A stretch of DNA of 64,000 nt, from assembly GCA_964057225.1 (NCBI GenBank), contig OZ059894.1, positions 9,000,131-9,064,130 on the forward strand, read 5' to 3'. Shown piece after piece: positions 13,801 to 25,738 of this stretch. Position 1 is the first letter of the stretch. Every line of letters begins with the position of its first letter. This stretch comes from Auanema rhodensis (Eukaryota > Nematoda > Chromadorea > Rhabditida > Rhabditidae). The notes beneath the pieces were generated by a model, which was given only the letters and a program-made list of their open reading frames with translations, had not been told where the DNA came from and ran no database searches. The position numbers were made by a program, and so were the translations under genes.

Positions 13801-14919
13801 ATTCTTTAAGGAAGTGACGAACAAATCCAAAACTTGACTGCTGATCAGCTTGAAATTGCTGAGCTCGGAAAGCCACGTCTCGGAGATTTCATTAAATGCC
13901 AGATCACTATCTCAGAATCTAAGGAATTCCAGGTATAGATACATCAAGATATATGCTGTAAGAACACAATTCTGTTTGTAGGGTATTGTTGACCGTATGA
14001 TCAAGAATGCTAACACCAAGCTCATGTTGGGAACTTCTTCATGGAGAGAACAATTCATTGAGGCTTTGACTGTCAGCGCTGGAGATGATGATGAGGAGGA
14101 TGAGGATGAAGATGGCGAGAGAAGCGAGAACGGAGAGCCAGCTCAGCCAACCACCATGGATTACGTTATGCATTTCATCACTGTTCCATGGAAGCTTGCT
14201 TTCGCTCTTATTCCACCAACTGGTAAGAGTATCTCCAAGTTTCAACTAATTAAGATGTAAAAATTTAAGATTACTGGGGTGGATGGGCTTGCTTCACTGT
14301 TTCCATCGCTATGATTGGAGTATTGACCGCTGTTGTGGGAGATTTGGCTTCTCAATTCGGTTGCTGGGTCGGACTCAAGGATGCTGTAACAGCTATCTCC
14401 TTTGTCGCTCTCGGAACATCTGTTCCAGGTAAAACAACGTCCTACCAATTTATCAGCTTAATCATCCATTTTCAGATACATTCGCTTCCAAGGTATCTGC
14501 TGTTCAAGACAAGTACGCCGATAATGCCGTTGGTAACGTAACCGGATCTAATGCCGTTAACGTTTTCCTCGGAATCGGTATTGCCTGGTCTATGGCTGCC
14601 ATCTACCACGCCATGAACGGATCTAAGTTCCTTGTCGATCCTGGAAGTCTCGGATTCTCTGTACTCATCTTCTGTCTTGGAGCTGTCGTTTGCATTGTTG
14701 TTATTGTATTAAGAAGAGGAAAACTAGTAGGAGGAGAATTGGGAGGACCAATGGGATTCAGAGTAAGTTATTTGTTTTGTTTTTCTTCAAAGTTCAAAAG
14801 AAACATTTACATAACATATCATATTTCAGTTCTTAACTTCTGGATTATTCTTATCCATATGGCTCATGTACTTACTTCTGTCTTCCCTCGAAGCCTACTG
14901 TATTATTCCCGGCTTCTAA
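7844..14919 (+). CDS. ncx: Na+/Ca2+ exchanger (NCX, SLC8 family)
   Basis: Plasma-membrane antiporter that extrudes Ca2+ against Na+. Exons: 7844-7974, 8411-8545, 8598-8701, 8756-8957, 9006-9150, 9201-9320, 10025-10164, 10223-10334, 10793-10905, 10951-11167, 11215-11302, 11353-11479, 12207-12287, 12402-12502, 13026-13109, 13363-13500, 13811-13932, 13982-14222, 14270-14428, 14476-14762, 14830-14919; all phases agree and give 978 aa (932 without the 13363 exon). Residues 1-22 form a signal peptide. The alpha-1 repeat carries SNLTLMALGSSAPEILLS and GPNTIVGSAAFN. A basic XIP-like segment (RRYRRGSHGMI) follows the TM5 region. Two Calx-beta domains carry the acidic Ca2+-site clusters DDDVFEEDEHF and DDDHAG. 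The alpha-2 repeat has VALGTSVPDTFASK and NVTGSNAVNVFLG. The C-terminus SSLEAYCIIPGF matches the animal family end. The start follows a TTTCAG by 5 nt, suggesting trans-splicing. Orthology to one particular nematode ncx gene is not resolved. Confidence 0.97.
13363..13500 (+). other. ncx: probable cassette exon of the exchanger
   Basis: A 138-nt exon (46 codons), phase 1 on both sides, preceded by TTTTTAG and followed by GTTAAA. Skipping it joins 13109 to 13811 in frame. It encodes a Ser/Pro-rich, basic segment (RAQSTDLL, RFRKRVGSW). It lies between the second Calx-beta core and the ITISESKEFQ segment, the region where mammalian NCX1/NCX3 are alternatively spliced. Inclusion or skipping cannot be decided from the genome. 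Confidence 0.7.
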
Positions 14920-17668
14920 ACTCTACCACACTCAGAGTTGATTCCGGGTCTCAATACAGGCGGACCTTATCGTCCTACAAACTTTTTTACAGTAATCAGA
15001 AGCTCATCATAAAAGCAATAAAAACCCTATATGAAGCTTATTCAGCTTGTGGATGCCTACTCTCTCTCTGTTTCGATTTTTAATTTTTTTTTGGAAATTC
15101 AAAGTAGCAAGCTCGTTCACGAGAAAAAGCTTCATATTGCTGGTTAGCTATCACTAGCCAGGAATAGCAGTTTGTTGAGCGGGTATCTCACCTGAATGGC
15201 ATTCAGACCTTCTTCAGTTTCCACATCTAATTCGCTTATGATGTCTTTGACATGTGTCTTATCGATTTTTTTTAAATTTTCTCTTTTTTTGTTCTTGTAT
15301 CTGATTAATTTTTCGAAAAAATACCTTCAGACGCATTAAACAGCAGCTAGGTCCCTATTTAGGCAATTTGTCTACGTGTTTCTTCTCATTTGAGCAGTCA
15401 TATCCTGAATTCTTACATGAACATATCATAATCCATGTCGTGAAATTTGAGATCCAACCACCGGACCAGATTCAGATGCTGATATGACTTGTTGAGAATC
15501 GGTAATGCTATTGCTCTCCTCAGTCCTCTTCTCTTGTTGGTCATGATCCATGGTGCCTATTTTTTTTTGTCAAAGATTTTTATATGATCCTTTATAGATT
15601 TTATATTCAGATATTATACTTTTTTTATATTATATAAGCTTATCATTATCTCTGTTGTTGTCACTGTCGAAGATGTCTCTACATCATCCAATAGCTTGCT
15701 TGAATCTCCCTCATTCAGGGAATCTATTCTTACTCATCTCTTCTGTTTTTTTTTCTATCTTTATACATATATTCTACTATGCCTTATGTGCAAAGTAGTA
15801 GTTCATCAGTCAGATGTTTCTTCAGCTTTCCACTACTTCTTACTACGTTAGTACCAGATAATAGATGCGTTTTTTCCTTATTTTTTACATCTTCTTCTTC
15901 TTCTTTTACTGCTAACTATGCATTTTCTCATTAAATCCAAGAGACTTCGACACATCTCCAGATACGTTCAGTTCGAGTTATATTCAACAATAAATTTGTC
16001 TTTGAAATAATGTTTACATGATGAAGTTTTATTGAAGTAACAAACATACACAGATATATTTCAATTTAGAATGTTTTAGAATGAAAAATGAAAAATATTT
16101 GCCAAATGAAATTTAATTCAATCAAAAAAAAACTTTTCGAACTCTCAATTGTAGTTCACGTGCTTACCATGCTTACGGGGATGCCCTTATCATGTTAACT
16201 GATTCCATCTTATATCAGTACATCAGTACAACGATTGACTGACAAATATGTGGTTTTCAAGAAGGATTGAAGATACATTGAAAATCGGTACAGATTAAAA
16301 CTTCTATCACTTGATATAACATCACAGAACACAGAATCTGTAAAGAAAGTTATCAATTTTGACTTTTTTTCAAACAAAACTTGAAGAAAACGCGGTTAGC
16401 AAAGAAAAAAATTGATTTGATTTGTAAATATTGAAAACAACCGTTCTTCATACAAAAGTCTCCGAAAATAAAAAATACATTTGAAACACGCTGTATCACG
16501 TGGAAATTCTACACGTAATTTCTGATAGAAAAATGATGACAAAGATTTTTTTGAAAATCTCTTAAACTTAGTTTAAATTTGGATTAGCGTGCAAAAGGAG
16601 AAAGAACGAATGAATGAAAGAGAGGAAAAGAAAAAGAGAGGAGAAGAGAAAGAAAAAAAGAGAGCGGATAAGGACTTTGGAAGTTTTATAGAACATGGTC
16701 AAAGAGGAACAGAACGATCGCCAATATGTCAATGAAAAAAGAATAAAGCTAATCACACTGAATATCAATCATTGTTGTTACAAGCGCGTGGTGTATCTGA
16801 TGTTCGTAAAGCATTCTTTTTCATTGTCTACGTGAATTATATTCAACTAATAAGTTTAGAATTGAATATATTTAAAAATCACGTAAAATGTTGTTTTTCA
16901 TATAGATTATCATGAGAAAATGAATGTACTAAAGATAAAATAAATGTTATTTGCTGTTTTAATTTGCCATTTTCAATCAAATGTTCAATTTTTCTATATA
17001 ATCGTTATCATGTTTTGCAAGTTTCACATCAACTCATCAGCATATATGCCCAGATTTCTTGTAAACATCATTCAGTTGATACTCTTTTAGTTGTAAGCTT
17101 CTATTTATATGTTCTATGTAAGGAACTCCCACTGTCCTTTCTTTCGTTTCTCAGAAGAAAATGTCACCATAATCTTAGCCATTCCCTCCCTCTATCCACC
17201 CACAACTCTACTTCTTCATAGAATTTCTTTAAATAATAGACCGGATTAGCAATAATCTAGCTTTGGTCATTGAAAATACAGGGACTAATTCAAAACAAAT
17301 TATCGTATACTTTTTTGAAAATTTATGATGACTAGATAGATAAACAGTGAAAAAGAGAGATAAGAAAATTATTCTTATTAGAACATCTATACAAAGAACA
17401 ATAAAAAAATACAAAACTCAGAACCAAATCAAGATTCTGAATTAAATGAATGACTTATTATACAAGAGTATAAACCAAAATCACAAACATTAACTTCTTA
17501 TAATTTTGATCATAGTGTGCATGAGTATCTATACAGCACATACAATTCTGGCACCAGTTGAAAAGTGGGGGTAGTCAGGTTTGTTTCTGAAAAAACTGCC
17601 GTTTAGTGGGCACTAAGTGGATTTTTTTTCATATTCAACATAATACTGAACTCTTAAAACATATTTAC
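14920..17668. other. convergent intergenic region, exchanger 3' side to NAA30 3' side
   Basis: Contains the 3' UTR of the exchanger on the plus strand and that of NAA30 on the minus strand. The rest is AT-rich with CTT and GA-rich stretches (16605-16680 is purine-rich on the plus strand). No further gene is recognised. Confidence 0.6.
15017..15022 (+). promoter_or_regulatory. AATAAA polyadenylation signal candidate
   Basis: First canonical AATAAA downstream of the exchanger stop codon, about 100 nt after it. Other A-rich candidates lie further on, so the true 3' end could be longer. Confidence 0.5.
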
Positions 17669-18761
17669 CTAACAATAGTCTGGAGGAGGCACAGATGATG
17701 GCATAGTAAAGAACAACTTGAGTCGGAAAGCATCTTTGCCATTTAAGTAGTATCTGAAGATATCACAATGAAATAATTATTTTTAGCTTAGTAGAGCAAC
17801 CTAATCAATCTCTTATCTCTGATAAAACCAAGTTTGGAGTATAAACCTTGAGCAGTGAGATTATCAACCTGGAAATAACATGATATTGAAGAGCACAATA
17901 AGATTAGTAGTAATTACCTCAGTTTCTAAATAAACTTCATCGCAACCTTGAGACTGCATGTTTCTAATTGCGCGTGATACTAATTTGGTTCCTGAAAGAA
18001 AAAGTATAAGAGAAGAAAGATTAAGTGATAAACCTAGTCCTTGTCTTCGCAAAGAAGCATCAATTGCTAGCATAGCAATATATCCTCTCTTTCGATTATC
18101 GGAATGAATCTCTACTTTTCCAACAACAGCTCCAACAATAGCATCTCTGGTTTTATCGAATGCCTAAGATATCTAAATCAATAACGCAAAGAAAGAAAAG
18201 CATTTCTATAATTGTAGAATGCAACCGTTCGGTAACTCAGAATATGAAAAAATAAGAAAAAGACAGTATATTACAAACGTATGATTTTCCTGAATGAAAA
18301 AAACTAGAAAACTCACAAGTATACATAATTCTGGCCAAATATGTACGAAGAATCGGTATGTATAAATAGAATAAGGTTCGCTCAAATCTTTTGTCATGAG
18401 ACGCATTATATCCGTTAAATTAGTCTCGTCCTGTCAAGAAAGATGATGAGAAGGTGATAAGAAGAAATGATCAAAACCTTGTATTGAACAAGCTCGATGC
18501 TTTGTCCTAATGGATCAAGTGGATCATCTTCACTAAGGTAATGTTGACAATGGGGCCAAAGTGAACCATCAGGCATGCTATTTGGTAATGTTTCTGTTGC
18601 AGATGCTATCTTAAAAGAATTCCCATCAAAATTTCATGCTGACCAAATATTACCTGCTTTTCTGGACAACTTGGACCAGGTTTAGCTATTTGACGACATC
18701 GCTCCAAAATATTAATAACGGCATCTACAGTTTTTACCCTATCATCCATTCCAACGGCCAT
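17669..18761 (-). CDS. naa30: N-alpha-acetyltransferase 30, NatC catalytic subunit
   Basis: Catalytic subunit of ribosome-associated NatC, which acetylates N-terminal Met followed by hydrophobic residues. Minus-strand exons: 18761-18654, 18609-18478, 18430-18317, 18163-18034, 17991-17918, 17868-17801, 17753-17669; 236 aa, all phases consistent. After an about 80-residue non-conserved N-terminus the GNAT fold is clear: [20 protein letters not shown], then [18 protein letters not shown] with the RRxGxG acetyl-CoA loop, then [30 protein letters not shown] and DAFRLKL. These match animal NAA30/yeast Mak3 closely. The tail after LKL is about 14 residues longer than in human. The start ATG lies 3 nt after TTTTTTTAG, suggesting trans-splicing. 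The TAG stop is followed immediately by a donor-like GTAAAT. Confidence 0.96.
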
Positions 18762-18913
18762 TTGCTAAAAAAATACAAAATGAAAACATAAAATACAAAA
18801 TTCAAATATAATATTATTCATATTATTCAAACAGAAAAATGAAGAAATTTTTTTACGAGAAGAAATTCAGTAAAATTTTAAACTCAAGCTGCAGATTACA
18901 CAAAAATATGTAC

Positions 18914-19399
18914 GTGATTGCGTATAAATTATGAAGAAGAGTTTCAGAGAAATGCTGTAACTCCTTAACAATGGCCTGTTGTACTATAAGTTTTAGGGAA
19001 TCGCTAAGACTAAGCATCTACATTGAAATGGAAATATTGGTGAAATGAAAGATTGATAGGCATTCATCGTATTTATTTCTTGTTCCCAAGAAGGGGCGGG
19101 TCAAAGCAGTTTGTCGCTAGTATGTAGCACTGAGCTAAAGAGAGCAACACCTAGCGCCGCCCAATTTATTGGGTGGAGAAAGGGTGGGGGTTGGGTAAAG
19201 GCTATCTCTTTAAAACGTAAACGAGATTTGATGGAGCGGTGAATCCCAAGAATATGGGCTGTTTTGCAAAGAGATGTACCATTTTTCTTGATGAAATGTG
19301 GGCATCCTCCATGAGACAATTAACGTGCTTGAGACATGCTGTCTCATCAGTGGACGTTGCACCTACAGTCACTCCCTGTGAAGACTTTCGACCTTTCGG
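18914..19399 (-). CDS. candidate small gene or extra 5' exons, unrecognised product
   Basis: Two exon-like segments on the minus strand. Segment 19399-19280 (40 codons) follows TTTTTTCAG and ends at ATG|GTACAT. It reads PKGRKSSQGV...CLMEDAHISSRKM. Segment 19017-18914 follows CAATGTAG, opens with ATG in the same phase, and reads MLSLSDSLKLIVQQAIVKEL and onward, with an amphipathic helical look; a donor-like GTACAT follows. If that donor is not used, the frame stops near 18848, about 90 nt before the NAA30 splice acceptor. That spacing is typical of nematode operons. Splicing the second segment directly to the NAA30 first exon would break the NAA30 frame, so a separate upstream gene is the better guess. 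I recognise no family, and further upstream exons are probably missing. Confidence 0.35.
19157..19176. other. inverted repeat, 8-bp stem with TTTA loop
   Basis: The arms CCGCCCAA and TTGGGTGG pair over 8 bp (one G-T wobble) around a 4-nt TTTA loop. It sits in a short GC-richer stretch together with a GGGGCGGG box (19093-19100) and a G-rich run (19181-19195), upstream of NAA30. A regulatory role or a transcribed hairpin are both possible. Confidence 0.5.
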
Positions 19400-20295
19400 C
19401 TGAAAAAAATTAGAAGAAAATTTGCAGGAATTGATTTGACAGGTTTACATTATAATCTGCCCAGTTTGAAGTTGTGAAAGTGATAGAAATATCTTGTTTC
19501 AAAAACATTATACATACATATATACGTTTGAACTTAAAATAGTAATTTGAGACTTTTATCAGAAAATACGAAAAACGTTTGATGAAAAACAATACTAAGT
19601 TGTGTTGTCCAGTTATCAACTAATACTAAGCTGCTTATTTTTCGAGCTGATCCCTGAAAAGTCCACTAGAATGGCTTCCCTGTAATCCTTATCTATTGAA
19701 TAGTTTGAAGGTTGTTTAAAAGGAGAAAGCTATTGTGTAGCAGGTTTTTATCAGTATAATTTTGATTTTCTTGGTCTCATAACTCATTTTTTTCCGGACA
19801 ATATGTATCAGACATTATCAGAACTTTATGTACTTAAAATGAAGAAGAAGCGAATGACACCAATTGATAGGTGGGATCAGAAAATAAGAAATTATTATAA
19901 TTTTTAAAAATTATTATAAAAGTATAGTATAGTATAATCTATTGAATATTATTAAATTATACATTAATTATATGTTATAGACCTATTTTAATATTGTTTG
20001 AGATCAAAGAATAAGGTTTTATTTAATATTTAATAATTAAATTAAAACAATTTTTTAAATTTTTTATATAAAAAATTCATAAAATACTTTCTATAGACCC
20101 GTACGGAATAATATTGAGATGTTCCGAAATAAGTTGAGATACATGATACATGTTTGTTTAAAGGAATCTAGAAAGAGATAAGAAAAAAAGTGAGATTGGA
20201 AGAAACAAGAGGAAGAAGTAAAAAGCAGAGGACAAAGGGTACAAGCTAATAGCTTGAAGTGATATCATAGGATTGAATATAATATTTCTTTTCTT

Positions 20296-23200
20296 CTAAA
20301 CAAAGACTGTCATTTCGCTATTTAATGGATTTGTTGCTACACCCGTGCTCAATTCCAAGGCTACTTTACTCTCATTTCCAATTGCCATATTGTTTCTGAA
20401 AAATGAATTTTCCAATAAAAATCGGGAGAAGAGGAAATTTGATTTTAAAAATGAAAATTGGCCTACCTATAGATCATTGCTTCAGTATGCTTGTGCGTAT
20501 ATGCTGGAGAAGTACAACGAATTCCGAATACTTTGAACACTTGACTCCTTAATTTGATATTCTTTGGTTTACGATGGCAATTGCTTAAACATCACATACC
20601 TAATACTTGCTGAGCATATTAACAACAAAGCTACATTAATAGAAGAATTAGTACAAAACAGCATCATTACTGTCCAACCAGCCCATTTACCTTCACCTGT
20701 AAATAGATATTTTTAAAGTATAATACGGTAATAATGTGAAGACTGATTGACGACAGTTTTTGTTTTTTCGCCTTTCTTCACGCATTTTTGACAACTTACC
20801 TGTTCCATAGGTGATAAGAACTTGACCAAACACGAACATGATGAGATTGATGACGCAGGGCAACAGTAACCTGAAGATGTTGTTTAGATTCTGACATATA
20901 AGATTGTATGTTAGAGCGATTTGATCGCTCCAGAAGCTCATGTGCTGTACAGGACTATATAGATTTCAAGGTCATTTCTGTTTCTTTTCAAATCACGATG
21001 CTTTCCCTAATTACAATGAAATATCATCATTTTGAACAATTGAAAGATGATATTTAAAATCTTGTAACATTGTAATTATGTTTCTAGGAACTAAAATTAA
21101 CTTTTTGATTTCAAAAAAATTGAAGTAGAGGGACTAATTGAAAGTTTTTTTCAACTTCAACTGAATTATCTTCTCTTTAAAATTTTGAAGAAAAAAAAAT
21201 CAGTTTCACCTGCTTTCAATATTGTTGTGTATATGTGCTATAGGTGTTGAACTAATCACACTATTACGACGTCGTCGTATCAATAGTATCAATGACCAAC
21301 TGAAAATGTCTGTTTATAGATACATTCTTATATGATTTCTGATATAAAACATACTTATAGAAGATACATGGTGGGATAATGGCTAGGATATGGAAGCCAA
21401 GAAACATAGCGGATTGTCCGCCGCTCATATATAAGTCAAAATCTTCAGCTAACATTCCATATGATGATGGATCGTAGTAGAATGTGACATACCACGGTTG
21501 AAAATGAGTACATAAAACCTGAAAGTACATGAAGAACTATATATATTTCTTACAACTTCAAAGCATAACCAAAGATTCGTTCATAGATTGCCTTGAAAAA
21601 TTCACTTTTATTTCTATTGATTATCACGATTAAAGAATTGTCAAGATGATAACAGGAGAATATATGTATATTGCTATTATGAGATGAATTTATATTTCCC
21701 GCCAATCACAAAATGCTTCAAGTTTAGATTATACTTTGTGATATAATTTGCCTTCAGGGTGTTTTTTTGCTTCTCCGATAATACTCTCGCTCTCTTCTTT
21801 CTTCTCTGTACTATAGGCCCTGAGCCGTCTTCCCACCTAGTATTCGATCATACAAAGATAATCATCAGTTTATTCTATCGTTTTCCTGCCAACTAGGTTA
21901 GCAAAAACTATAGAAATATCAGGTGATAAAATGATAAGTCCTTCAAAAGTATGAACTTTGGCTTGAACAATTCTTAGTCATTGTTCTACGTTTTTTTTAA
22001 TTTTTAACTTGAAAAATCCTTTGAAATTTTTTAAAAATCAGTATTTTCATGAGAAATTTACCTGAATAAGAGATATAATATGACAGAATGAGCATAAAAT
22101 ATATGAAGTTCGTCTTGGTTGACTTCTGAAGTCAATAGGTTGACGTATAGCTGACCATCGTGACCAGGCTATTAAGCTGTAATGCCATACCATTGAAAAC
22201 CAAGCCCAGTCCAAATATAACTAGAAATGAAATAATATTATATCTGAAAACGAATCAACTAATAATCTAACCTGTAGCCAATGTCTTAATGGTTTTGAAA
22301 TAATTTCTGATTTAAATAAAATGGTTAAACCTGGCCAAATGCCATAGTTAATCAGTAATAATATGTCACACAATCCAGCAGATATTAAAAAACGATATCC
22401 AACAATTTCCTGAAAAATTAAAAATCATTAATTTAATTAAAATAAATTTTTTTTATTTATAAAATGAAAAATATTAATAATCAGGTCTATCTATTTCTAG
22501 TATTTTGCATTGTTTTCATGCATGAAATCCGATTGTCCTTAATGGACTACAACTTACATATCTAATGCAATCAACACATTAGAAATCTTCGTAAAAGGAG
22601 AGAAATAATCTTTTCTATTCATTAACTTGAAGTTCATTCTATCCTATATAACATAAAATTGAGAGCAAATCAAGAAATCTGTTTCTTTTGCAATCCAAGT
22701 TTTGAATTTTGTTTTCAAAGCGATTTTCGTTCTTAGTTTAAATCAATCAAAGCTCATAATATTTTGTTTTCGAATTAATTTTTAAAATTAAAATAATATT
22801 TTTCTTATTATGAATTATTAAAAGTATTAAAAATATTAATATTAAATAATTTAAAAATATATTATAAAAAAAAAGAAAATCATTCTTTAGCTCAATCAGT
22901 TCATTTATCTTATAAATGGCACGAAAGCAGTTTCCGCACTTCTTCTTATGAACTAGACGATGAAGCTTTTAGTTAAACGTAGAAGCAAAATCTCTTCCCT
23001 TATTTCAGTTTTTTCTTGACAATTTTACAAATAGCTTCCGCATTACATAGGATTTTACTCCTTTTTTTTCTTATTTATATGCACATGATTTCATTCTGCG
23101 AATAAATATAAGATGGTAATATAATAAGTAAGATCGTTGTTTTGATGATAACATTGATTACAAGAAAAACTTTAAAAAAATAGCTGCTGAATCATACCTT

Positions 23201-25738
23201 GTCTTGTTTTCTCATCGTTCGAATTAAAATAATATATAATCCAATGGATAGCATTCCAACAAGTAATAATGAGCCTCCGGCTAAAAAATCTTCCATATCC
23301 AGAGGCTCTTTATACCATAGCGGATCATGCATGCCTATAAATAATCTAGTTATATCAGTTTATATATATATAGTTAAGAATGATATTCAACAACTAAAAA
23401 TAAATAGTTAAGCTATGTAGATGTGTTTTTCTTTAACCATAGACTACACCATTTGGGTATCAAAGATGAGCACGACATAAGCTTCAAGGTTGGAGTTAAG
23501 CTTTAGCCAATGCTTATTCGTTGTCTAAGAGCATGGGGTAGCAGAAAAATGCATTAGGACCAAAAAATGTTTTTTAATAGAAATTTGTATGAAAATACTC
23601 CGGAATTCTGATGGATTACCATTACATTATGGGCAGGATAAAAGGGATAGGTTGAACATGAATTAAACGAAAACGCAAAATAAGATAGGTAATTTTTTTT
23701 TTTGAAATAAGACACGTGAATTAAAATTAAAAAAAAAGAAGAAGAATAGAAAAAATAACATGTGCTGATGCAGTTGAACGGAAGAAAAACCGAGTCTAAT
23801 GATGACACAACCGTGCTGTTCGTTTTTTGAAATAAAAATAACAGTAATGCATACGTGAAAACGTGAAAAGCGTGTAATCTGCTTGTGCTGAATTCTAATT
23901 TCGGTTTCAACACACAATTCACGTGTACTCTTCTTCACTTCGATAATCAACACTGTTAAGAAAATGTGAAGAAAAGTATGATGTGCAAAGACATAGACAT
24001 AGAAGAGAAGCTATTCCACAAATGGATACATATAGAATGAAGTATTGCATTATTTCAAAGATTACTGAATAGTTCAACACTAATTCCATACATCTGATTT
24101 TGAATTACAAATATTCATGAAAAGAGAAAATGAAGACACATACATACATATATCTATGAGCTCAGATTCCATAAAGTAAATTATTTGATCTCAAAATTGT
24201 TTATTATACTAACGAAATGAACGAATGTTAATGAGTTTGAGCTTTTGCATATTATGCTTTAACATAATCATCAAAAAACTTCTTTTTCAATGAGAAATAG
24301 ATGCTTGGAAACATCTGATTTCATTGATTTATATGAGACGTTTTGTCCAAAAATTTTAAATTTCTTGTTAGCGTTATTGATTAGACTTGTAACAATGGAG
24401 TTGTGACTTCCGTTCCTGAATTCAAACTTGAGTTCAGAGCTAATTCAAGTAGCAGATCAAGCAGATTTCTTCCTTTAATTTTTTTTTCTCAAAATCACAC
24501 ATTACGTAGTTGTACATATTATATTATAAATATCGTTGAGATGTGCATACATGTTAAAGAAGACATTTTGCATATTTGCAGGAAAAAATAAGAACTTTTC
24601 AGGTTTCCTTTTGATCTTCAAGTTCTTATTTTCCTTTTTAAAACCAGAGATTATGTTTTCCAGGTTTTCAATGTTGAATCTTAGTTCAAGATATTGAAAT
24701 TTCGTATTGAGCATAGTAGGATGACTCTCTATTCTCTCTCTCATCCCATCCCTATTTCTTCTCATCACCCCCCCCCCCACCTCTCTCTTCATCCTACCAC
24801 GAGAGATAGAAGAGAAGAGCCTCTATATCCATTTTGAAAAATAAAATAAAACATATATATAAACTAGAACGTATTTGTACTTGACAATTTCTACTCATCA
24901 ATCAAAATAAAATGAATTTTCATTCATTAGACGAAAAATACCTAAAACCCCCCCTCTTGAATAGTCATTCATTGATCTGTGAAGCAGAAAAAAAAACGAA
25001 TGGATATGGCACATGATTATGGTTTCATATCATGAAGTTACGAATATTTTTTTAATATTCCTTTTTCAACAACATGTGCTATAAACAGAATAACAACTAT
25101 TTTTTTTTGTTGAATTCTAAAATAAATGTATAGTTGAGGAGAGAGAGAAGCCAGAATGAAAAAAAAAAGTTAAATTTGGCTTCCAAGATATAGGATCATT
25201 TTTTGAATTTCGCATTGAAAAACGTAAGAAGTACAAATTAAAACAAATAATATGTTTATAATGTGTCAGTTTCTTATAATGAAACATGAAATGTTTTCCG
25301 ATTTAATGTTTTATACTCATTTTTCCCATCAATAGCATGAGAATGAACATGAGATAAATGTAAAAATCATTAGAAATTTGTAAGAAGAACCTATGCTCTA
25401 ATTCAAATAAATGGCTGAAATTCAAGAAATAACATCTGTTCTTATAAATTCAAAGGTTTTTTTTTGAATTTTCTACGGTTTTCAGTTATATTACTCAAAC
25501 GGGATGTCTCAAAATTCAATGTGCGACAAGGAGAATTTTTTTTTCAAAAACAAACAATGTTTTTCAAAAAAAAAAATAGTCCAGATGTGTAAGAGTTCTC
25601 TTACCCTTATCAAATGAATTTCACATTTCAGATGATATATTATTCCATTTGGAAATGAAACAAGAAGAAAGAGAAAACGGATTTACCTGGTAAACGGCGG
25701 TGTGGGGCATATCGACGACCACGATAATTCGACAGCAT
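20296..25738 (-). CDS. seven-transmembrane G-protein-coupled receptor, nematode serpentine type
   Basis: Minus-strand exons: 25738-25687, 23334-23198, 22409-22272, 22220-22062, 21518-21355, 20954-20800, 20696-20600, 20395-20296; 333 aa, all phases consistent, stop TAG. Seven hydrophobic segments can be placed: TM1 about 34-56 (GSLLLVGMLSIGLYIILI), TM2 about 67-90, TM3 about 110-130 ending in SLIAWSRWSAIRQP (the position of the DRY-type motif), TM4 about 148-165, TM5 about 195-217 (FLGFHILAIIPPCIFY), TM6 about 245-270 (LLLPCVINLIMFVFG) and TM7 about 277-300. Cysteines near TM3-TM4 and the loop 2 segment PWYVTFYYDPSSYG resemble the Srx/Srt-like chemoreceptor families, but I cannot assign the subfamily or ligand. 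The first intron is 2.35 kb. A minus-strand AATAAA lies at 20023-20018. Confidence 0.82.

Noticed and set aside
24768-24779. C12 run as a possible contig-join or sequencing artefact
   Set aside because: A homopolymer alone does not show an assembly error, and it lies in an intron, so nothing in the gene models depends on it.
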